The notes beneath the pieces were generated by a model. It saw only the letters and a list, made by a program, of their open reading frames with translations, was not told the origin of the DNA and did not search any database. The translations under genes were made by a program, and so were the position numbers. From positions 1-8,075 of the forward strand of contig SOKD01000252.1 of NCBI GenBank assembly GCA_004376305.1: a DNA stretch of 8,075 nucleotides. The letters run 5' to 3'. Every line of letters begins with the position of its first letter. Position 1 is the stretch's first letter. The stretch comes from Candidatus Cloacimonadota bacterium (lineage in GTDB: Bacteria; Hydrothermota; E44-bin80). Below, in pieces: positions 1 to 5,893 of the stretch.

Positions 1-94
1 CTTTCATTGCCTCATCATCCCTTCACCAAATACTAACAATTGCTCATGAAAAATTCAGAGAACCACACTCTTTTTATTGGAGCTTTAAAAAACC

Positions 95-108
95 GGGCAA
101 AGGGCAAA
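95..108. repeat. Two tandem copies of GGGCAAA
   Basis: GGGCAAA occurs twice back to back at 95-101 and 102-108, followed by a run of seven T. It lies inside the weak open frame at 3-230. No function is evident, and two short copies can arise by chance. Confidence 0.4.
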
Positions 109-113
109 CTTTT

Positions 114-126
114 TTTCCGCCGGAAA
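114..126. repeat. 13-bp perfect palindrome TTTCCGCCGGAAA
   Basis: Arms TTTCCG and CGGAAA flank one central C. A one-base loop cannot form an RNA hairpin, so if functional it would be a site for a dimeric DNA-binding protein. It lies about 140 bases upstream of the candidate -35 box of the cyclase gene, which is far for a repressor but possible for an activator. No second copy was noticed. The sequence is certain; a function is speculation. Confidence 0.35.
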
Positions 127-263
127 CAATCAAAAAGCAAAACAGTACCTTAAAAGGACGCAGCGTATTCTATCAACAATTTGTGAGCAACTGTGATAGC
201 AAAAATATGCACCTATCTTGTTCGACTTGAATGGAAGAACTGCAATCACAAGGGATAAACTCC

Positions 264-292
264 TTGATATTTCAAAGAAAATACGATATAAA
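264..292 (+). promoter_or_regulatory. Candidate sigma-70-type promoter of the cyclase gene
   Basis: TTGATA (264-269) and TATAAA (287-292) are separated by exactly 17 bases; each differs from the housekeeping consensus at one position. The expected transcription start is about 299-300, only about five bases before the ATG at 305. No Shine-Dalgarno sequence precedes that ATG (the region is aataaatcataatt), so the message would be nearly or fully leaderless. The boxes are seen directly; promoter activity and the start point are inferred. Confidence 0.6.
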
Positions 293-304
293 TAAATCAT
301 AATT

Positions 305-3300
305 ATGAATTGTCCTCAATGTGGATTTGAAAATCCGGAAGGAGCTAAATTCTGCAATCAGTGTGCAACGCAACTGGTAGTTGCGAAAGATACACGCCTG
401 GAACTCGTGCAAAGTACGCTTCCGGAAACAATGAAAGACAAGATTCTCTCAACAAAGATTGGCGGAGAGCGGAAGAATGTTACCGTCCTCTTCGCCGATG
501 TCTCTGGATTTACCAAACTGTCCGAGAAACTTGATCCTGAGGAAATCACCGATATTATCAATAAACTTTTTAAGGTGTTGATTAAAATTGTTTATGAATA
601 TGAAGGTACGATAGATAAGCTCATTGGTGACTGTATTATGGCGCTCTTTGGTGCTCCAATAGCTCATGAGGACGACCCGGAGCGCGCTGCCCACGCTGCC
701 CTGGATATTCTCTATGCAATGGATAGATTTAATGAGAAGCAAGGCACCAATCTTTCTATTCATATGGGTATAAACTCAGGTCTTGTTATTGTCGGTGGTG
801 TTGGCTCAGATTTAAAAATGGATTATACCGTCATGGGAGATACGGTAAACCTTGCTGAGCGCTTAATGGAAACAGCCAAGGATGAGATACTGGCAAGCGA
901 ATCCGTTTATAAAAAGGCATCTTACCTGTTTGAGATGTCCGCACTCAAACCAGTTGCTCTCAAAGGCAAAGCCAAAAATGTTACTCCTTACCGCATCATA
1001 GCAAAGAAAGAAACACCAAAGAGCAAACGGGGAATCCCCGGGCTTGTTTCGCCTCTTGTGGGAAGGAACAATGAATTCAAAACCTTGAAATCCGCAGTCG
1101 ATATGCTTCAAAAGGGATATGCAATTGCAATTTCCGTTATCGGCGAAACGGGGCTTGGAAAATCTCGGCTCATTCACGAATTAAAGGAATACGCTGAAGG
1201 GAAAGTGATATGGTTAAGTGGAAGAGCCTTCTCATACGGGAAGCATTTCCCCTTTCGCATTTTTCAGGAGCAAATCCGCTCATACCTCTCAATAAGCGAA
1301 TTTGACGCTAAATCAAATGCAGGTGAAAAATTACAACAAAAAGCACAGGTATTATTTAAAGAAAAATATGATGAGTACTTCCCGTACCTCTGCCTGTTTC
1401 TCTCTCTCAAAGTTCCCGAGCAGCTGCAGGACAAAACAAAATACCTTGATCCTAAGCAGTTAAAATTGCAAACAGCTGTGGCTGTTAAGGCTCTCTTTAA
1501 GCACATAGCAGAGGAAAAACCCTTACTGCTCAATTTCGAAGACATGCATCTCATCGACGAAGAATCGCAGCAACTCGTTACATTTCTATTGGATGGCTTG
1601 AAGGATACTCCTGTTCTTTTTCTTTTCGAGACACGCCCCGAAGAGGAAACGGGAATTTACAGAATTAAAGACAGCGTGCAGAATCTCTACAAAAAGAGAT
1701 ATTTAGAGATTCGATTGGAACCTCTCAAACAAAAAGATGCAAAAGAGCTTGTGGAAAATTTGCTTCAGATACCAGACTTTCCTGCACACATTTCATCTCT
1801 TATACTTGAAAAATCTGAGGGTAATCCTTTCTACATTGAAGAAATTATAGGAACATTCATCGATGCAGGAATTGTGCAAACAAAAGAAGACCGTTTACAC
1901 GTTGTTTCTGATATTTCCACTTTCGAAATTCCTGATACGGTAGAAGCAGTTGTACAAGCGAGGATAGACCGACTCCCTCTGGAGGCAAAAGAACTGCTCG
2001 GAAAGGCTTCAGTAATCGGAAGAATCTTTCCATACAAGGTGTTATCGCGCATAGACGGTGAAGCAAATATGCAATCACTTATCACTATCCTGGAAAACCG
2101 GCAATTCATCATGAAGTTGCATCCTCCAAGCGAAGACCTGCAGGATACAAAATTCACCTTCAAACACATTTTAACAAGAGATATCTGCTATAAGGGATTG
2201 CTTAAAAAGAAAAGAAGAAATATCCATAAGAAGGTAGCACAGTGCATGGAATTGATATACAAAGAGAAAATAGAGGACTACTTTGAAATTCTTGCCTTTC
2301 ATTATTATAATGCGGAGAATCTGGAAACGGCTTTTTACTACTACGAAAAATCGGGTGATATTGAAAAAGAGTCTTATCGGAATGACGCCGCTATTGATAG
2401 TTATTCTTATGCAATTAAAATTCACGAGGGACTTTTCCCTGAAGGAGAAGAAGAGAAAAGGGCGCACTTGCTTATCAAACGCGGTGATGTAAGGGAGTTG
2501 CAGGCTGATTATGATAATGCCTTAAAGGATTATGAAATGGCGCTTGACCGTTACACTGAAACCAAGAAGAAAGCAGAAGTAAAAAGTAAAATCGGTAGCA
2601 TCTATTACAATAAAAGTGAGTACGAAACTGCAATATCTCATTACAGACAGGCTGTTGAATTGCTCAGGAAAGGCGTCGCATCTCCCCTGCTCTCGGAAAT
2701 ACTCATAGATTACGCCCAGCTCCTGTCAGTGGGAAAAAGTGACCACGAAGCTGCAGAGAAAACTGTCGAGCAAGCATTTCAAATAATCGATAAAAAGAAA
2801 GAACCAAGTATCTATGCACATGGACTCAATATCCTCGGTAGTCTTTACTATAGAACGGGTGATTATGATAAGTCCCTTGAATATCGACAGAAGGCTCTAT
2901 CTCTCTGGAAGGCACTCAATGATAAAAGGGGAATTGCAAACGGATATACAAATGTTGGTGCTGTTTACTACCGCAAAGGTCAACTGGATAAGGCACTGGA
3001 ATTTTACCAGCAGTCTCTTGAAATTACAGAAGAAATTGGATACAAAAGGGGAATCGCCCAGGCGTGCAGGAACATAGGATTGGTCTATAAAGTGAAAGGG
3101 GTGAAAGACAGTGCATTGGAGTATTACAATAGATGCCTTTCAATCTCTGAAGAAATAGGAAACAAAGTGGGGATTGCTGCAGTATTCTTCAATATGGGGC
3201 ATATCTACCTTTCAGGTGAACTGGATACAGCCCTTGCATACTACAAGAAATCCCTCGAACTATCAAAGCAAATAGGAAACAAAGGTCCCATTGGTCAGGT

Positions 3301-4180
3301 TTCAAACAATATCGGGATTGTATATAGATACAAGGGGGAACTCAATAGGGCACTGAAGTATTACAAACACTATCTCATCATAGCAGAAGAGATCGGTGAT
3401 AAATGGGGAATTGGGGCAGCAACGGGAAATATCGGATTTGTATACTATGATAAGGGCGATCTCAAAAAAGCCATGGAATATGGCAAGAAAAGTCTCAACC
3501 TCTTTGAGAAAATTGGCTACAAAGGTGGAATCGGACTTGCTTCACAGATCATTGGAAATGTCCATCTTGATATCGGCAACATAGAAGAAGCGATGAAATA
3601 CTTTAAGAAGCATTTGAGTATTTACGAAGAAATGGGTATTAAAACAGAAATCCGTCGAGCGTATCTGAGTCTTGGAAATCTTCACACTGAAATGCAGCAA
3701 TTCGATAAGGCAAAGGTTTTTCTTGAAAAAGCACTCATAATTGCGGAAGAAGCAGGAGGCAAGATTGACATTTCAGAAACCTACATAACCCTTGCCGAAT
3801 TACACACGGGCATGAAGCAATATGTATCTGCTATTGATTTTGCAGAAAAAGCTTTCTTCCTTGCAAAAGACACTGGAGCAAAATCGAATGAAATTCTCGC
3901 TTTAAGAGCAATTGGTATGGCGCTTACTTCAGAAAATCCTGAGAAAGCGCAGTTCTATCTGGAAGAAGCAACTGACATTGCTCTGAAGCAGAACATGAAA
4001 CTCACTTATGCAAAATCGCTCCTGGAATTAGCTCGAATTCTTAAGAAGTCGATGCAGTCAAAAGAAGCAGTGGAATACCTTGAAAAGGCAGAGAAAATAT
4101 TTATACAAGCGGGTGCAGAACGGTGGGTGGAGAAGGCTCAGTCCCTCCTCAAGGAGCCTGCAACTGATAACAAGGAGTGA
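305..4180 (+). CDS. Zinc-ribbon / class III nucleotide cyclase / STAND-AAA ATPase / TPR signalling protein
   Basis: Predicted cytosolic multidomain enzyme making cAMP (or cGMP). Residues 3-20 form a zinc ribbon (C3, C6, C17, C20). Residues about 55-235 are a class III cyclase domain with a full catalytic set: metal aspartates D65 and D109 (44 apart, as in the family), base-recognising K105 and T175, and transition-state N182 and R186. The K/T pair favours ATP as substrate. As there is one cyclase domain, a homodimer is needed. An ATPase domain starts near 250, with Walker A GETGLGKS (280-287) and Walker B ending at E412-D413, then SEGNPFYIEE and a helical linker typical of STAND-like proteins. 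From about 690 to the end are TPR repeats. The architecture resembles mammalian soluble adenylyl cyclase (cyclase, NTPase, TPR), though that enzyme has two cyclase domains. The ATG at 305 places the zinc ribbon at the extreme N-terminus, as usual; it has no SD. The activating signal is unknown. Confidence 0.93.
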   Translation: MNCPQCGFENPEGAKFCNQCATQLVVAKDTRLELVQSTLPETMKDKILSTKIGGERKNVTVLFADVSGFTKLSEKLDPEEITDIINKLFKVLIKIVYEYEGTIDKLIGDCIMALFGAPIAHEDDPERAAHAALDILYAMDRFNEKQGTNLSIHMGINSGLVIVGGVGSDLKMDYTVMGDTVNLAERLMETAKDEILASESVYKKASYLFEMSALKPVALKGKAKNVTPYRIIAKKETPKSKRGIPGLVSPLVGRNNEFKTLKSAVDMLQKGYAIAISVIGETGLGKSRLIHELKEYAEGKVIWLSGRAFSYGKHFPFRIFQEQIRSYLSISEFDAKSNAGEKLQQKAQVLFKEKYDEYFPYLCLFLSLKVPEQLQDKTKYLDPKQLKLQTAVAVKALFKHIAEEKPLLLNFEDMHLIDEESQQLVTFLLDGLKDTPVLFLFETRPEEETGIYRIKDSVQNLYKKRYLEIRLEPLKQKDAKELVENLLQIPDFPAHISSLILEKSEGNPFYIEEIIGTFIDAGIVQTKEDRLHVVSDISTFEIPDTVEAVVQARIDRLPLEAKELLGKASVIGRIFPYKVLSRIDGEANMQSLITILENRQFIMKLHPPSEDLQDTKFTFKHILTRDICYKGLLKKKRRNIHKKVAQCMELIYKEKIEDYFEILAFHYYNAENLETAFYYYEKSGDIEKESYRNDAAIDSYSYAIKIHEGLFPEGEEEKRAHLLIKRGDVRELQADYDNALKDYEMALDRYTETKKKAEVKSKIGSIYYNKSEYETAISHYRQAVELLRKGVASPLLSEILIDYAQLLSVGKSDHEAAEKTVEQAFQIIDKKKEPSIYAHGLNILGSLYYRTGDYDKSLEYRQKALSLWKALNDKRGIANGYTNVGAVYYRKGQLDKALEFYQQSLEITEEIGYKRGIAQACRNIGLVYKVKGVKDSALEYYNRCLSISEEIGNKVGIAAVFFNMGHIYLSGELDTALAYYKKSLELSKQIGNKGPIGQVSNNIGIVYRYKGELNRALKYYKHYLIIAEEIGDKWGIGAATGNIGFVYYDKGDLKKAMEYGKKSLNLFEKIGYKGGIGLASQIIGNVHLDIGNIEEAMKYFKKHLSIYEEMGIKTEIRRAYLSLGNLHTEMQQFDKAKVFLEKALIIAEEAGGKIDISETYITLAELHTGMKQYVSAIDFAEKAFFLAKDTGAKSNEILALRAIGMALTSENPEKAQFYLEEATDIALKQNMKLTYAKSLLELARILKKSMQSKEAVEYLEKAEKIFIQAGAERWVEKAQSLLKEPATDNKE
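2804..4117 (+). repeat. Eleven consecutive ~40-residue TPR units in the cyclase protein
   Basis: Residues 834-1271 consist of eleven units beginning near residues 834, 874, 914, 954, 993, 1033, 1073, 1113, 1153, 1193 and 1232, a 120-base period in the DNA. The pattern in the best units is K-x-G-I-A...N-I-G-x-V-Y...K-G-x-L-x-x-A-L-E-Y-Y...S-L-x-I-x-E-E-I-G. The 40-residue spacing, longer than the canonical 34, is the type seen in GPSM2/LGN and kinesin light chain, which form a peptide-binding superhelix. Two units (from 954 and from 1193) are 39 residues long; the first lacks one residue at the helix turn (YLSGEL against YYRKGQL). More diverged TPRs occupy about 690-833. The central units are most alike; those after 1113 drift. 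Confidence 0.85.
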
Positions 4181-4194
4181 ATGGTTAATGAAAC

Positions 4195-4223
4195 TTGACT
4201 TTCTTCTCTTTCTCTGATACAAC
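4195..4223 (+). promoter_or_regulatory. Weak candidate promoter for the GH18 gene
   Basis: TTGACT (4195-4200, one mismatch to TTGACA) lies 17 bases before TACAAC (4218-4223, two mismatches to TATAAT). The predicted start near 4230 would give a leader of about 40 bases holding the SD site. The -10 box is poor, and read-through from the cyclase gene is equally possible because no terminator is visible in the 89-base gap. Confidence 0.28.
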
Positions 4224-4258
4224 AAATTGATATACAGATTATAGCTACTTCATTCACC

Positions 4259-4264
4259 GAGGAG
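4259..4264 (+). promoter_or_regulatory. Shine-Dalgarno site deciding the TTG start of the GH18 gene
   Basis: GAGGAG ends five bases before TTG at 4270. The frame is open upstream only to a TGA at 4228-4230 and has no ATG or GTG in between. The next in-frame ATG (residue 65) would remove the first barrel strand. This makes TTG 4270 the best start. Confidence 0.75.
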
Positions 4265-4269
4265 ACTAT

Positions 4270-5742
4270 TTGAACTCATTACTGGGAACACTATTTATTA
4301 TTCAATCTTTTCTATTTTTTGACTACAAAGGTATTCATGAAGTGGAATGGAAGATCCACCAGGGCGAGGTTTTCACCATTCCTTCTCCGGAAGGAGTAAC
4401 ATACCGAAAAGAGAGAAAAAGGGAACTCAGAAAAGATGTATATGGATACTACCCATACTGGATGGGAACTGCTTACAACAATCTTCAGTATGACCTTCTG
4501 TCACATATTGCTTACTTCTCTGTCGAACTGCATGGTGATGGAAGCCTGGGAGCAATTCCAAACCTTTCCCTTCTCCAAAATCTCAGGAATGTGGCACATT
4601 CGCATGGTGTATCAGTCCTGATTACAGCAACACAATTCGATGATATTATAATAACAAGTTTGCTTAATTCTGCTGCAGCACGATCAAATGCGGTTACCAA
4701 TCTACTCAATCTTGCCCTCACTCACTCCCTTGATGGTATTTCAATTGATTTTGAATTCCCTGACAATACAGTCAAAGATAGCCTAACGGTTTTTATGACA
4801 GAATTAACGGATACGTTTCATGCGCACATACCTGTCGCACACGTGAGCATTGCTACACCTGCAGTTGATTGGGGTAATGCTTTTGATTATGATGAACTCG
4901 CACTCCATACAGATGGTTTATTTATTATGGCGTACAATTACTACTGGTCGGGTTCTTCCTATGCAGGTCCTGTATCGCCACTGCTTTCAAGCACTCTGTG
5001 GGGCACATATAGTGTTATGTGGACAATTAATAATTATATACAGTATGGCATTTACAGGGATAAATTTATTCTTGGCTGCCCTTATTACGGACTAAGGTGG
5101 CCCACAGAAAATGATAGTATAAAATCACCAACAAGAGGCGCTGGAGGTGCACTCACCTACACAAGAGCAGCAGATTCAGCTGCAGTGTATGGAAAACTCT
5201 GGGATGATACATCGAAAACCGTCTGGTATAAAAATTATATACCTGGAGACGGGTGGTACCAGAGCTGGTTTGACGATTCCTTGAGCCTCAGAATGAAATA
5301 CCAGGTGCTTATTGACAGTAACCTCTGCGGTGCAGGAATCTGGGCATTAGGATATGATGGAACAAAGATCGAATTGTGGGATGCACTCAGGGATGCGTTC
5401 TATTATACCGGAATAAAAGAAATAGCAAGAAATAAATGTACTATTCTTAAAGTTTATCCTAATCCCTTCAGGGAAAAGACAGTTATAGAGTTTGGGAGTT
5501 CTGGAGTTCTGGAGCTTAACTCTCAACTCTCCAATTTTCCAACTCTTCAACTAACAATATATGATGTAAGTGGAAGGGAGGTAAGGCAATTTTTACTTTC
5601 TCCTTTTGATTTTTCACTTTCCACGACAGTGGAATGGGATGGTAAAGATAACGATGGCAAACTATTACCTTCCGGCATATACTTTTGCACTTTTACATCA
5701 GGAGAAAATAAAAAAACACAAAAGGTTCATTTCATACGATGA
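4270..5742 (+). CDS. Secreted glycoside hydrolase family 18 protein with FlgD-like/T9SS type A-like C-terminal domain
   Basis: A hydrophobic segment at residues 4-17 suggests a Sec signal or membrane anchor, though it lacks the usual N-terminal Lys/Arg and a clear cleavage site. Residues about 55-380 form a GH18 TIM barrel: YGYYPYW at 58-64 (strand 1), DGISIDFE at 155-162 with catalytic acid E162 and helper D160, MAYNYYW at 220-226 (strand 6), ILGCPYYG, and GIWALGYDG with barrel-end W358. Family members cut beta-1,4 GlcNAc linkages in chitin or peptidoglycan by substrate-assisted catalysis. The DGxxIDFE form and the WSGSSYAGPVSPL stretch resemble the spore/peptidoglycan-type YaaH/SleL branch more than classical chitinases, so the substrate is uncertain. 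Residues 394-490 (KVYPNPF...LTIYDVSGREV...SGIYF...KKTQKV) form a FlgD-Ig/type A sorting-like beta domain, implying surface display or secretion. S158 and N223 replace residues that are usually Asp. A period-8 repeat lies inside the sorting domain. Confidence 0.9.
   Translation: MNSLLGTLFIIQSFLFFDYKGIHEVEWKIHQGEVFTIPSPEGVTYRKERKRELRKDVYGYYPYWMGTAYNNLQYDLLSHIAYFSVELHGDGSLGAIPNLSLLQNLRNVAHSHGVSVLITATQFDDIIITSLLNSAAARSNAVTNLLNLALTHSLDGISIDFEFPDNTVKDSLTVFMTELTDTFHAHIPVAHVSIATPAVDWGNAFDYDELALHTDGLFIMAYNYYWSGSSYAGPVSPLLSSTLWGTYSVMWTINNYIQYGIYRDKFILGCPYYGLRWPTENDSIKSPTRGAGGALTYTRAADSAAVYGKLWDDTSKTVWYKNYIPGDGWYQSWFDDSLSLRMKYQVLIDSNLCGAGIWALGYDGTKIELWDALRDAFYYTGIKEIARNKCTILKVYPNPFREKTVIEFGSSGVLELNSQLSNFPTLQLTIYDVSGREVRQFLLSPFDFSLSTTVEWDGKDNDGKLLPSGIYFCTFTSGENKKTQKVHFIR
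5495..5552. repeat. Period-8 fold-back repeat inside the GH18 sorting domain
   Basis: The left arm is GGAGTTCT, GGAGTTCT, GGAG (5495-5514). The right arm is AACTCTC, AACTCTCC, AATTTTCC, AACTCTTC, AACT (5518-5552). The arms are partly complementary: GAGTT at 5496-5500 and 5504-5508 can pair with AACTC at 5525-5529 and 5518-5522, around a 9-base loop. The insert encodes residues about 409-428, a Ser/Leu/Asn-rich linker between the PNPF...VIEF strand and the LTIYDVSGR strand. Because 8 is not a multiple of 3, successive units are read in rotating frames, yet no stop arises. Confidence 0.7.
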
Positions 5743-5870
5743 AAAAAGAAATAAATCAGGACTGCGTCGGATACACTCATACTTTCCTGATTCAAGAAAA
5801 CCTGAAGCCGCGCAATCATGTCTATGCAGTACATCCCCATAAAGTAATGAAACAAATAAGACCGTTTTAA
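5739..5870 (+). CDS. Candidate 43-residue small protein, ATGA-coupled to the GH18 gene
   Basis: ATG 5739-5741 overlaps the GH18 stop TGA 5740-5742 in the ATGA arrangement typical of translational coupling. The frame then runs 43 codons to TAA at 5868-5870 and fills most of the 151-base gap. The product starts MKKEINQDC, is polar and basic, has four His, and ends QIRPF; it has no membrane segment and no family I recognise. There is no good SD of its own (AAAGG at 5721-5725 is distant), consistent with coupling or with no translation. A 62-codon TTG-start frame on the opposite strand covers the same gap, so open frames here are not strongly informative. Existence is uncertain. Confidence 0.27.
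   Translation: MKKEINQDCVGYTHTFLIQENLKPRNHVYAVHPHKVMKQIRPF
5754..5792. repeat. 8-bp inverted repeat in the GH18/radical SAM gap
   Basis: AATCAGGA (5754-5761) and TCCTGATT (5785-5792) are perfect inverted copies 23 bases apart. The stem is AT-rich, the loop is long and no T-run follows, so this is not a convincing intrinsic terminator. It lies within the candidate 43-codon frame. Confidence 0.4.
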
Positions 5871-5893
5871 CTAATTCAGCTCGCAATTCTCTA

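Larger units (their letters stand above)
3..230 (+). other. Open frame running in from left edge, possible 3' end of an unrecognised gene
   Basis: Frame 3 is open from the window edge through 75 sense codons to a TGA at 228-230. Only late potential starts exist in it (GTG near 183, ATG at 209), so if real it is the C-terminal end of a gene beginning outside the window. The translation has ordinary composition with an aromatic and basic middle part (HSFYWSFKKPGKG) and a short Cys-containing tail. I do not recognise any family. A run of 75 stop-free codons is uncommon but not rare by chance when all six frames are considered, and the stretch could also be a decayed remnant. The other five frames are broken by stops. 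Treat as a weak candidate. Confidence 0.22.

Noticed and set aside
449..763. 104-codon minus-strand frame (and the other minus-strand frames inside 305-4180)
   Set aside because: They lie wholly within the strongly supported cyclase-ATPase-TPR gene, have no recognisable motifs and look like shadows of its codon pattern.
2804..4117. Regular ~120-base periodicity resembling an array
   Set aside because: The period is the coding pattern of 40-residue TPR units with diverged DNA, not a CRISPR array or satellite with identical repeats.
4188..4217. Nine-codon frame starting MKLDFLLFL after the AAGGAG at the end of the cyclase gene
   Set aside because: It resembles the beginning of a signal peptide but meets TGA at once and is out of frame with the GH18 gene (82 bases to 4270), with further stops following. 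A simple frameshift does not join them, so it is probably chance.
5754..5792. Possible intrinsic terminator between the GH18 and radical SAM genes
   Set aside because: The 8-bp AT-rich stem has a 23-base loop and no T-run after it, so it lacks the features of a rho-independent terminator.
5606..5842. 78-codon + strand frame across the end of the GH18 gene and the gap
   Set aside because: More than half overlaps the conserved sorting domain in another frame, there is no SD, and no family is recognisable. It is in the radical SAM frame but separated from that gene by the TAA at 5840.
5698..5886. 62-codon minus-strand frame covering the GH18/radical SAM gap
   Set aside because: TTG start with only a weak purine stretch before it, no recognisable protein features, and against the direction of every other gene.
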